Shown here in pieces: positions 53,989-64,000 of a stretch of 64,000 nt of DNA. Position numbers and translations under genes: made by a program. The DNA comes from Microplitis mediator. Its lineage: Eukaryota; Arthropoda; Insecta; Hymenoptera; Braconidae. The stretch covers positions 16,699,117 to 16,763,116 of the forward strand of contig NC_079976.1 of assembly GCF_029852145.1 (NCBI RefSeq). Reading direction: 5' to 3'. Numbering within the stretch: the stretch's first letter is position 1; every line of letters starts with the position of its first letter. The notes under the pieces are model-generated. The model was not told where the DNA came from. It ran no database searches and worked only from the letters and a program-made list of their open reading frames with translations.

Positions 53989-54306
53989 CATTTCTCAGAC
54001 ATCAGTACTTCATCTAACAATACCTCAGAATCACAACACACTCAAAGATTTACTCCAAAGACTTGTCCTGCTACATCAATATCTGCTCCAATTATCAACA
54101 TTTGCTGTCTTAACGCACAGTCGTTGGCATCAACTGCCCACATGGACGAATTTCGAGACTACTTCCACAGCAATGCCTATAATCTGATTGCAGTTACTGA
54201 ATCGTGGCTAAATAACGCTATTTCTGATGCACAGATCGCAATGCCATCTTATACTGTGCTGCGTGTGGACCGTCGTGGAAAAGTTGGAGGAGGAGTCGCC
54301 TTATAT
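53989..54306 (+). pseudogene. CR1/L2-like ORF2, endonuclease start
   Basis: Same frame directly after the ORF1 stop. I-N-I-C-C-L-N-A-Q-S-L near 54097 and V-T-E-S-W-L near 54202 are endonuclease motifs. The frame is cut at 54306 by the solo LTR and resumes at 55133. Confidence 0.75.
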
Positions 54307-55128
54307 TGTTACGATGTTGGCATCGTACGCCTCCGTTTGTCATCGGGACAGAACTGTCACATGACTAGTGCAGCAGTTCTGTCTATAAAAGAGCGCGTCA
54401 ACGTGCTACCGGCGCTTTTTGTGTCTAGCTTTGCTCATCGCAATCGGTCTTTTGAGTCTAGCTCCTACACGATAGTAATCGACCTGTTCGCTGATTGTCG
54501 TTACTATTTATCAATTTTATTCTTAACTCATATTTGTTGGTAATTTGTCAAGGGTCCGTGATAATTAGTTCGATAAATTATCCTTTAGTTATTACATCAT
54601 ATTTGTTTGTAATAATTAATAGCTCAGATTTGTTGCTATACCGAAGGCGATTATTTGAATAAATTGGTAGAGAGCCCTGTACGTGTTAAGTACAGTAACT
54701 GTATTGGTAACCAGTGTGTGTGTGTGCGACGTGGCAATTAGTTTATTATTAGTTCAATAAATAATTAAACTAATACCTGAAACCAGTGTTGAGTGAATTC
54801 ACCTGTGCTTTCCCTAAGTCCACATTAGACAATTAAGGGTCTTCTCAGTCCATACATTGGGAATCGGTACCAAGGTCCAAGGAGAAGATTTCCGAGGGTC
54901 AACCAACGCCAGTCCAAGGACATCAAGGACATATTCCATCTCCGAACACAATCTTAGGCTAAGTACTAGTATTAGTTTAGAATTGTAAGGCTAGTTCGGG
55001 TAAGTTAATTAAGAACTAACTTAAATATCAATAAGTCAGAGTTTCATAAAGAGCTAGCGGGGCAAACTTTGACCCACGAACTGCACCCTTCCACTAGTAA
55101 GTGCAGGAGAACGTACCCCAGCGTTACA
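54307..55128. mobile_element. Solo LTR, 822 bp, in the endonuclease
   Basis: Begins TGTTACGATG and ends AGCGTTACA, with ATAT duplicated (54303-54306 and 55129-55132). It has a TATA box (CTATAAAAGAG near 54382) and AATAAA near 54658, in the order expected of an LTR on the plus strand. Removing 826 bp joins the endonuclease halves in frame. No ORF of its own. Confidence 0.8.
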
Positions 55129-56635
55129 ATATGTTCGTGATGGTCTTTTAGCTCGTATACTAACGTCGTCGGAATCATTACCTAACACTGATGTTCCGGA
55201 ATATTTATTAGCTGAGGTCTGGAGCCCGTCGCAGCCCAAACTACTTATTGCAATCGTCTACAGACCACCATCTGTGGGCGACATAGAAACGTTTGAAATT
55301 GAACTAGCAAAATATGTGAAAAAATACAAGTTCGTTTGCGTTATGGGTGACTTTAATACTAATTTACTACTAAACACTCAAGATTCTATTAACCTAAAAG
55401 AATATTTTACACTACAAGGGCTGGAAATTGTTTTGCTTGAACCAACACATCATACAAAATCTTCTCATACTTGGATCGACATTTGCGCTGTTAGCAACCT
55501 CTCGATGCTTTCTGCCTGGGGGCAGTCTTCTCAACCATTTCTTTCTGGACATGATCTTATCTATGCATCTATAAAATATCAAACGCTCTGCAGCAAGCCA
55601 AAATCTATCTTATATAGACCTATTAAAAATATATCTGCTGATGCAGTTGATAATTTCATCTCCAAATATGATACGGAGCTCTTCGAATCCCAGACTGACA
55701 TTAATTCGAAGCTAGATGTCTTTAACGCACTTGTCAACGACTTACTTAATGCTGTTGCTCTGGAACGCGTCATCGTTTTCAACCGACCACCGGTTCCGTG
55801 GATGACTACTGAGCTTCGCACATTAAAAAAAGAAAGGGATGCTTGTTATCGTGCTTCAAAACGAAATTTTTCAAGCTATTTGTTTACAAGATATGTCAAT
55901 CTACGACGCGAGTTCAAAAAGAAGCTATCAGATGAAAAAAATTCGTTCTTACAGTCTAAGTTCGATAAGTCTGGTAATACTAAAATCTTCTGGAGAGAAT
56001 TTGACAACTTGGGGATAACTAGAAAAGGTTCTCAATCCGATCATGTGCCTGCAATGTCGCTTAGTGAGTTAAATAAGCACTTTGCAGCTGTTTCCTCAGG
56101 TGATCCATTACCTGCCTTCAATGAACTTATTCCTTCAGAATTTATTGCTACTACAGAAACGGATTTCAGCCTCCATGAAACAGATCGAAGTTGTGTTGAA
56201 AGTGCAATTAAACGTATATCGACTGACTCAAGAGGGCTTGATAACATACCTATATCAGTATATAAAGTGTTATTAACTGTATTATTGCCACTTGTTGTTG
56301 ACATATTTAATTTTTCTATTCATAATGGTTTAGAAAGAATTGTTTATAACCAGCTCACAAAACATTTGTCAAATAATCATTTGCTCGATGGTAGGCAGAC
56401 AGGGTTTAGAGAAGGTATGGGGACACAGACGGCTGCTCTGAGGCTTGCCGATGACATTAGATTTGGCATTGATGAGGACAAAATCACCCTTGCGGTTTTC
56501 TTTGACTTCACAAAAGCATTTGACACTGTAGATCATTCGTTACTAATGTCTAAGCTTATGGAGCTTGGTATCTCACTAGATTCTCTTAAGTGGTTCCATT
56601 CTTACCTTTACAATCGATCACAGTCAGTGATTGAT
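55129..56635 (+). pseudogene. CR1/L2-like ORF2, endonuclease end and RT start
   Basis: Continues with E-Y-L-L-A-E-V-W, V-Y-R-P-P, G-D-F-N-T-N-L-L and S-G-H-D (endonuclease), then the linker and RT blocks T-G-F-R-E-G-M-G-T and F-F-D-F-T-K-A-F-D-T-V-D-H. Between S-I-H-N-G and L-E-R-I-V-Y (near 56326) about 40 residues with RT motif R-P-I-S-L are missing without loss of frame, so this is an in-frame deletion. The frame ends where the DNA transposon starts. Confidence 0.75.
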
Positions 56636-56719
56636 AGAGAACCTGCGTGACCTTGGTTATTAAACACTAGCGTTCATGGTGGCGAAAATTAGTATTTTAT
56701 ATGTGAGATAATATGAATT

Positions 56720-58250
56720 TTGTCCTTGGTGATATATGACATAAATATAAAATCTCAAATAGGTATTAATGAAAAATTTACAAAAAAAATGTCAGATGTT
56801 ATAATTATTAAAAGTGGTTTTCAAAAAATCAATATAAACGATTTACGGTTGTCATCTGAGAGAAAAGGTCAAAATTTGTGCGAAAGTAAACATGTGAAAA
56901 ATGTTGAAGAGTGGAAATCTGAGCATAATAGTTTGATAAGAGCTAAAGTTATTGGTCAAACTAATATTAAGCAACATTTTGATGTTACGATTGACGTAAG
57001 TTATTACTTTATTATTTTCTCTATGGCTTATATATATCTAATAAAAAAATCAAACTAAATTAATTGAAATGTTTTAGATTGACATCAATTGAAATGTAGT
57101 TGACCGAATATGTACTTGCCCAGCTGGATTGGGTAAAAATTGTAAACACATTGCTGCTGTCATAAAATTCATAAATTTTGAAACAGCTGAATCTAAAACT
57201 AGTCAACGTTGTCAATGGAATATTCCTTCAGTATTGAAGGATATTGAAGAATATTCTAAAGGACGTAAAATTCGTGAATTAATTCCAAGAAAAGCATATG
57301 ATAAAGAATATAAACCTATGGATTTATTTGATTTAAATTTTTTGTGTTCGTTAAGTGATATGTTGAAATCTATGAAGCTGACAGAGTCGACTAAAGTAGT
57401 TAATGGAATTATCAGAGAACTAATTAATTCTGCAGTTGATACTGCATGTGCCCAAAAGTGTTTGATTATATACCATTATTTTTATAGTAATCATAATACT
57501 TTAAAAATATATTATAGTGATGTATCATGGAAGAAAATTTTTCATGAAGTTTTTTGTATTAATAATTTAATTACTTTATTGGATAATTTAGCTTATATTT
57601 TTGCTAATACGCGAGGGCAATCAGAATGTAAAGAATGGTATAATGAACGTGCAATAAGAGTGTCAGCTAGTACAGCTCACGTAATTAAAACTCGCAAATC
57701 TAAATTTGATGAATTGGCTGATTCTATGATAGTAGAAAAAAAGATGAAAGGAAAAGGACTTAAAAATGTATTACATGGTCTTAATAATGAAAACAAAGCT
57801 CGAGAATTATATAAAAAAAAAACTGGGTATGTTGTAGAAGAATGTGGTCTTGTTATTCACTCTAGTCAACCATGGTTGCGTGCTAGTCCTGATGGAGTGG
57901 TTGTTGTAGATAGTATACCAATTAAAATTTTAGAAATAAAATGTCCTATTACTGTGCAAAATAAACCAACACTTAATAAAAAAGGACAACTAAAACATCC
58001 TTATTTAAACTTTACTGACAATAACACAGTGTATTTACAAAAATCTCATGCTTATTATACACAGTGTCAAATATTGATGTATTGTACTGGTCTTTATGAA
58101 TGTGATTTTTTTATTTGTTTTCCAAATTCGGAATATATTTTAATTACGATACCACGTGATGGAAGTTTCTTATCACAATATATTCCAAAATTGGAAAATT
58201 TTTATGTCAATAATTATATTCAAAAGTTAATTTTGAAGTATGGTCTTTAA
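56720..58250 (+). pseudogene. SWIM zinc finger-YqaJ nuclease of the ISL2EU element
   Basis: Exon 1 runs from about 56720 to 56995 (donor GTAAG), exon 2 from 57078 (acceptor TTTTAG) to 58250, in matching phase. Exon 2 begins with an in-frame TGA at 57090-57092, then C-T-C-P-A-G...C-K-H, a SWIM finger. The C-terminal ~220 residues are a YqaJ-type nuclease: R-V-S-A-S, N-E-N-K-A-R-E-L-Y, S-P-D-G-V and L-E-I-K-C-P carry the expected E, D and E-x-K active-site residues. It probably helps process or repair transposon ends. Apart from the TGA the frame is open. N-terminal start not certain. Confidence 0.75.
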
Positions 58251-58425
58251 ATATTTTATTTATTATAAAACAAGAGAAATTTTATAGCAGAGAAAAGTTT
58301 ATTTTATTACATGATAAGTATAAATATTAATTTTATATGATACAAAATTTTAATGAGAAAAAAGCTTTAACTTCAATTAATGTATAATTATATGCAAATA
58401 AAAATTGGATCGAAAAAAAATAATT

Positions 58426-58941
58426 TTAATTCTTTTTTGCTTGTTTAAAAATCGGTTTTTGTAAGTTTGTTAAAACACAGCACATATGAACTATATCGTC
58501 AATGTATGGCAAAAGATCAATAGTGATTTTATTCAGGATGCTGTACACTTTGATTCGTGCAATACATCTTTCAACGTGGATTCTTACACTTGCAATATTA
58601 TAAGTTTCCTCTATTTCTTCTTCAGTTAAATGACCATCGTGTAAAAACGGAGGTGTAACAATTATAGCATTAGGTACATCAAGAGATTTTTTGATGCCAG
58701 AAAAACCTTTATCTGCCATCACTTCATCACCTGGCTCTAGTAGTTTCAAAAAATTACTATCATTAGTTATGAAAGGATCACTAGATCTCCCACCGTAGCA
58801 CTTGGATTTAAATGAGATCATTCCTGAAGGTGTTATTCCCAGTAAAAATTTTACTGTATATCCTGATGTTACGTCAAAATAACACATATTAAGAATTGTG
58901 CTCCTGTTTAGCCTTCGCCGAGCAAAATAACTGGGACGGAG
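58426..58941 (-). pseudogene. DDE transposase of the ISL2EU element, last exon
   Basis: Open from an acceptor (CCTTATAG) at 58941 to the stop at 58426, about 171 codons. T-V-K-F-L-L-G-I-T-P-S-G, Y-G-G-R-S-S-D, M-A-D-K-G-F (second catalytic D) and R-I-H-V-E-R (catalytic E) match DDE_Tnp_4-type transposases. The first catalytic D should lie just before R-P-S in an upstream exon, which I could not find in 58942-63152; a foldback insertion lies there. So the gene is probably incomplete. It faces the nuclease gene tail to tail, 175 bp apart. Confidence 0.75.
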
Positions 58942-59278
58942 CTATAAGGATGACTGTTTATTAAAAATAAAATTAAAAAAATAAATTTACTTACGGTTCA
59001 TTGTCTAAGAGATAATTAAAATTATTAAAAATCGAGTTAAATAAAATTTAATTAATTTAGTAAAATAATAAAAGCAAAATTAAAACAACTTCCAAATTTA
59101 TTTAAATCAAAACAATTATTTAAAAATTATTACAAACAAAATTAAAATTCAATTATCCAATTAAATGCGGTTTACAATTTTTAACGCTTTATAAAATGAT
59201 TTAGCTCTCGATTTCACTTGTTATTCAATTTATTTAACAATCAATTTATTATTTAAATTTATTATTAATTATTTATTT
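58942..59278. other. AT-rich intron or spacer of the ISL2EU element
   Basis: No exon recognised. Composed of AAATTTATTAA-type words. Confidence 0.4.
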
Positions 59279-61599
59279 CCCTCGCGGAATTGCCATAACG
59301 GTATTTCTACGGTATTTTCCGAGTATTTTTTGGGTATAAGTATTATTACGGTATACCCTAGGTATAAATGCGGTATGTTTGTGAAATTTTATTACCGTAT
59401 TAATACCGTAAATATATTGTGTTGATACCAAATTTATATAGGGACTGTACCGTATTTATACTGTGTTTATACCGTATTTACGCTCTTGCTATACCGTATT
59501 TGTACAATGATTATACTCCATTAATATGGTTTTTATGCTGTACTTAAACGTCGGTTATACCGTATTTATACGGTTGCTATACCTCATTTAAACAGTGGTT
59601 ACACGGTATTCATATAATGCTCGCACCGTATTTAAACGGTATTTATGCGGTATAAATATGGTGGTTATGCCGCATTTATACAGTGATTATGCCCTCTCAC
59701 TCTTGCAGGCTGAAAAATACTTTTCATATCTTTCAGTTTTATTAACAAACAATCTTCAGATTCTATAACAGATACAATATGTTTTACTACTACTTGCATT
59801 CTTAAATGGCTCATCTCTTCACTATGTTCTGCTTTCAATTTTTCAATAAAAAAGTACAGCTGTAAAAATGAACTAGTTTATTTTTACTTTCACAAAAAAA
59901 TTTTTTTCAAAAAAATTTCTCTCATTAACAAATAAAAACTCTTGAAACTAGTAAAAAATTTCAATTTAAACATAAAAATATGTTTACTTGAGGAAAAAAA
60001 ATTTTGATTCAAGATTAAAATTTCAAGCTAATTATTTACTTGGTGCAAGAAAATTTTACTTTTCCGAATCGTTAAAACAAAATTTCTTGAATCAGGAATT
60101 GTTTTCTTGATTCGAGTTAACTGTTTTTTCTATGAAGTAATGGTTCGCAAGAACATCAGATAATTTTGAAATACATTAAGGATCAATATTAATAACTAGG
60201 ATTATTTTATGATTGAAAATTTCATTCTTCAATTGAAACATGTCTAAACACTGCAGTGTTTATGTCGTATGGCTATTTTGACATAAAAGTCTTTTTTTAG
60301 CTCATAAAGTTCTTTATTTGTACATTATAAAAACCTTCACGCGTCTTTTAAATTTTAGTTTCTCTACACAGAAAATACAGTTAACTTGAACTAAGAAAAA
60401 TATTCTTGATACAAGAAAATTTTTTTTAACGATTCGGAAAATAAAATTTTTTTTACATCAAATAAATAATTATTTTGAAATCTTTACTTTGAATCAAAAT
60501 TTTTTTTCCTCAACTTAACATATTTTTATACTTTAGTCGAAAAATTTTTAATTGTTTTAAAAGTTTTTATTACTTAAAATAAGAGATATTTTATTGAAGA
60601 AAGCCGTGCCAGGTTATTGTAGCAATATTGCATTTTTTTGTTTGAAAAAAATAAAATTTCTTGGAATAATTACTATTTGTTTAACAAAAGAATTTTCGTA
60701 TGCTCCAACCAAAAAAAAAAAAGTTACTCAAGCCGAGAGAAAAATTTCTTGGGAGAAAAGATATGTATGGAAGAGAGGGAAGTCACTGGTGCTAGGCAGC
60801 AGCAGCAAGGATAGTTCGGTGCGCGCCACTAGGTATCGCCTACGATTTGTAGTGTCCCTGGTAAGAAACTTATTTCAGAAGTCTTATATTCCGAAATTGT
60901 GACCATTCTGGCGTGGGTACTCCTCCGTTATTTGATAGAGTGATAAGTACCTTGTTTGATGGTAATATAGTACAACCTATATTACATAATGACAAAAATA
61001 TTTATTATCAATGTTTCCATAAACAATTTATCTCTGAATTTGAACTTGAGCTTTAACAAAAATGTTTTAATCAAAAGTCTATAGAATCTCTACTATATGA
61101 TTAAAAATATTCAAGTGACATAATACATTGTAAAGCAATATAAATAATTATATAGAGCCATTTATCATTAATAATTATATATAGTTTTTTTTACCATGTA
61201 CTGGATAAATTCCGTATAAGCACCTCATTAAATCAGTAGAAATGTTGTGTGAACTCGGTAGAAATGCCGTATAAATTCAGTAGAAATGCCGTATTATTAC
61301 GCTAACAATGTCATATTATTGCGGTAGAAATTTCGTATAAATATCATATACATGAAGTATTAATCTTATAGAAATGCCGTATTAATACATTAGAAGTACC
61401 GTAGTATTACGGTAGAAATAACGTATTAATACGGTAGAAATGCCGTATAAGCTTCGTATAAACGCAGTATAAGCTCTGTAGGAATACCGTAATTAAATTT
61501 CACAAACATACCGTATAAATACGGTAAAACTACTTGTTATCGACTACGTGTATGCTCTTTTAATACAGTGTTCAAACCGTATCATGAAAACCGCGAGGG
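59279..61599. mobile_element. Foldback element with ACCGTAT subterminal repeats
   Basis: Ends CCCTCGCGG and CCGCGAGGG are inverse, and GGTATGTTTGTGAAATTT (left, near 59375) has its inverse near 61495. Both arms (59279-59700 and 61190-61599) hold more than a dozen ACCGTAT/ATACGGT words each. The right edge is GGG-TTAA as in piggyBac-type elements, but the left edge lacks TTAA. No transposase; one 102-codon frame (60594-60902) has no domain. Confidence 0.6.
59880..60600. repeat. Inner inverted repeat inside the foldback
   Basis: 59900-60137 and 60366-60600 are inverse (TTCCGAATCGTTAAA with TTTAACGATTCGGAA, AAATATGTTTACTTGAGG with CCTCAACTTAACATATTT) around a 230-bp spacer. It is either another MITE or the foldback core. 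Confidence 0.6.
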
Positions 61600-63151
61600 T
61601 TAATTAAATTGTTACCTTGATTTATTTGATGATTATTATTATTATCAATAATTATTTATTTGATTTGTTATTTATTATTTCTCCTTCTCAACCCTCGATA
61701 ATTGATGTAATTTTATCAATATTGAATTTTATTTATTAAATGAATTATATTCAAATAATTCAAATTAGATTTGATAATCGATGGAATGTTTATCAAAATT
61801 ATTTATTAATTAAATGAATTACTACTTTTGAATAATTCAACAATCATTTTATAAAAACTTCTGAATTCTATTTTAATAATTCAGTTTTGATCAATTAAAT
61901 CACCATTATTAATGATTTAATAAAATTAAGGACTTTGCCTTTAAATAATTAAAATCTCGTCAATGACGAATGAGCTCACTTAGGAAACTGAAATCTTTTT
62001 CGATTTTCAAAAGAGCTGTTACCAGGTAGTAACATCCCTTCCAATAATTATTTTAATATACCAATTATTTCATTGGTCATAATTGAATCAATATTTTTTT
62101 ATAATTATTATTTATATATATATTTTTCATGACTTCCAATGCAGTTAGCAACATACGCATAAAGCATTGGAGTCGAATTCATAAATCAATATTTATTGAT
62201 TCTTACTTTTTCCTTTATTGCAATATATTCTTTTATTATTTAAACATTTATAATTCATTTCATTTTTAATTATTAATAACTTATTTATTAATAATTATTA
62301 TTTAATTATATTCTATTATATCATTTCATAATTTCATTTCATATTCATTTATTATTTTATTTCTTTATTAATAAACATATCATTAATAATTAATTTCATT
62401 CATTTTTCTTTTAACAACAAATATCTTTATCTCTTAAAGATATTTCAAAATTTATTTTATATTTTTTTTATAATAATAATTTCAAAATTTTCATTTCATA
62501 TTTATTTCATTATTTTCATCATTTATTCATTCATATAATTTCATTTTCATATTATTATTTCTTTTCATTATTTCATATTTCACATTCATAAATTTTTTAT
62601 CATTTCATTATTTCATTTTTTTTTTACTTATTTATTTATCAATAAATTTCAATTTGTATTATTAATTATAAAATATATAAATTTGAATTTATATTCGAAT
62701 TTTATAATCATTTATTTTTCATAAGTTGATATTTCATATTTATTTATATTTATTAAACAACAATATTTCATAAAAATAATTTAAATTTAAATTCAAATTT
62801 AAAAATCATCAGCCGTAATAATGGCTGGAAGTCGTTTGCTAATCAATTAATTTATGCATAGCCAGATGGCATAGCATGTTCGATTTTTAATAAATTGATT
62901 GACAGCAGGAATAAGACCTCGTGACGTCACACTACTGAGTATTTATTATGTTCCTTATATTTTTTAGTAAAATATGGTCACCCGAATATTTATCCCATAA
63001 AACTATAAATATCAGAAATTAATAATTGTTAAAAAATTAATTAATTATTAATGAATTTATCATAGAGTTTAATGTTTACAAACAGCTCATGCTCACATGA
63101 GAACTTATAAAATTCCCGAAAGAGGCGCCACCACGCTTCATGCAGGTTCTC
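61600..63151. other. Very AT-rich right part of the ISL2EU element
   Basis: About 80-85% AT, long TTTCATTATTTCAT-type runs. I looked for a transposase N-terminal exon here and saw none. Confidence 0.45.
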
Positions 63152-63152
63152 T

Positions 63153-64000
63153 ATAGTAATAATAATAGGTCAGAGTGGATACATGTTAGTTCTGGTGTGC
63201 CTCAGGGCAGCGTTCTTGGTCCTCTACTATTCTCAATATTTATCAATGACTTGCCGAAGTGCCTACATTATTGTTCTCACTTGCTTTATGCAGATGATCT
63301 TGTCATCTATTTGCGATGTAAGCCTTTGGATTTAGCTAATTGTGTCTATCGCATGAATGACGATATCCAACGTATTGTAAGCTGGTCTATATTTAATAAG
63401 CTAAAGATAAACAAATCTAAAACCAAGGCAATGATATTCGGTAGTTCAATAAATATATGTAGGCTTAATAACGATAATACTGCCATTCATAACATTCGGC
63501 TTTATTTCTCGAATGAACTAATTGATATAGTTAATACCTTTAAATACTTAGGTGTTGTTTTCGACAGCACACTCTCTTGGAATTGCCAGGTAGCTAACAT
63601 TAAAAAACGTTCCGCACATGCCTTGTACAGAATCAAAATGCAGGATAGAAATCTAAGTATTCCGCTAAAACGTAAACTTATAATAGCCCTAGTCTTACCT
63701 ATTTTTGATTACTGTGCTTGCGTTTTAACGAACTTAACATCTGAACTTGATAAGTCTCTACGAGTTTCATTAAATAATTGCGTACGATTTGTGCTTCGTG
63801 TTAAGCGTAGAGTGCATATATCCCACCATCGGCGGCATCTTGGCTGGCTCTTACCGAATCACCGTAGACTCTAACTTGTTGCCTGCGAATTCTATAAGGC
63901 TCTTTGCCTTATGAGACCTAGCTTATTTGGTAGCCAATTAGTACTTAGATCCAATATTGCATCGCGACGAAATCACACGCAAGCGGATACTCTTCAAGTT
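63153..64000 (+). pseudogene. CR1/L2-like ORF2, RT catalytic part, runs off window
   Basis: Begins again with S-E-W, then S-G-V-P-Q-G-S-V-L-G-P-L-L-F and Y-A-D-D (near 63290), the primer-grip region and F-K-Y-L-G-V-V-F-D (thumb). A TAA at 63872-63874 interrupts, after which the same frame continues (V-A-C-E-F-Y-K-A-L) to the window edge. The missing 3' part lies beyond 64000. Confidence 0.8.

Larger units (their letters stand above)
56636..63152. mobile_element. ISL2EU-like DNA transposon, 6.5 kb
   Basis: Ends AGAGAACCTGC and GCAGGTTCTCT with AT duplicated (56634-56635 and 63153-63154). Subtracting 6519 bp rejoins the RT frame (V-I-D then S-N-N-N). It encodes a SWIM-YqaJ nuclease (plus) and a DDE transposase of the IS5/Harbinger-related type (minus), facing each other. 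The YqaJ/DDE pair and 2-bp duplication are hallmarks of the ISL2EU superfamily as I know it. Both genes are damaged, and a 2.3-kb foldback sits downstream of the transposase acceptor, so the copy is dead. Confidence 0.75.
52929..64000 (+). mobile_element. CR1/L2-like non-LTR retrotransposon, split and decayed, runs off window
   Basis: ORF1 with an N-terminal PHD/RING-like cysteine cluster and ORF2 with endonuclease and RT (Y-A-D-D), with no RNase H seen up to the window end. It is interrupted by an 822-bp LTR and a 6.5-kb DNA transposon, and has a frameshift in ORF1, an internal RT deletion and a later stop. The layout suggests the CR1/L2/Daphne assemblage; exact clade needs a tree. True 5' and 3' ends are not defined. 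Confidence 0.75.

Noticed and set aside
56636..63152. TA duplication (mariner type) for the ISL2EU-like element
   Set aside because: Using TA leaves the RT out of frame, whereas AT with AGAGAACC ends restores it.

Overview
This window reads as AT-rich insect chromosomal DNA made almost entirely of transposable elements, many nested inside each other. I see no rRNA, tRNA, CRISPR array, operon or intact single-copy host gene. The element types (LOA- and R1-clade non-LTR retrotransposons, a Ty3/Gypsy LTR retrotransposon with a large repeat-rich LTR, an ISL2EU-like DNA transposon, CACGGA-ended MITEs, long foldback elements) fit an insect. The dispersed TG-rich family at 7700-8580 makes me lean to a parasitoid wasp, but that is recall and cannot be proved from the window.

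Layout. 96-386: MULE transposase relic. 704-6444: complete LOA-clade non-LTR element with two intact ORFs, a 12-bp target duplication and a TTCAA-repeat tail. 7317-14503: pieces of a broken minus-strand gene or element with a Myb/SANT-like domain, split by an LTR-like insertion (9533-12663), a TG-rich repeat and a MITE (13365-13754). 14865-16360: a tandem array and a palindromic repeat. 16634-22378: a foldback element with ~450-bp inverted ends and ATAC target duplication, itself split by a 3.9-kb element (17111-20981, duplication GTTG) carrying a small unknown ORF. 23516-25714: MITEs inside MITEs.

25729-38982: a 13.3-kb Ty3/Gypsy element on the minus strand. It has two 1279-bp LTRs that look about 99.5% identical, ATTG target duplication, a PBS, gag, pol in the -1 frame behind an A AAA AAC slippery heptamer, and a third ORF with zinc knuckles where env would sit. 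The element is unusually rich in the strand-specific pentamer CAGGT, including 18 CAGGTA copies in one LTR. Pol carries an in-frame stop before the integrase C-terminus.

41153-49337: two R1-clade elements head to tail. The first is nearly full length with two in-frame TGA codons. The second begins directly after the first one's poly(A) and its ORF1 is cut by a 1348-bp insertion (47270-48617) that carries a 193-codon ORF of unknown function. 49338-51821: degraded LTR-like material and a (TA)n/inverted-repeat structure.

52929-64000: an old CR1/L2-like non-LTR element running off the window. Its endonuclease is split by an 822-bp solo LTR (54307-55128) and its reverse transcriptase by a 6.5-kb ISL2EU-like transposon (56636-63152) with a SWIM-YqaJ nuclease and a DDE transposase facing each other. 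That transposon contains a further 2.3-kb foldback element. Three of these nestings can be checked by arithmetic: subtracting the insertion plus one target-duplication copy puts the two halves of the host ORF back in one frame (47270-48617, 54307-55128, 56636-63152).

The genes act within their own elements (reverse transcription, integration, transposition). As a whole the window resembles heterochromatin or a piRNA-type transposon trap.
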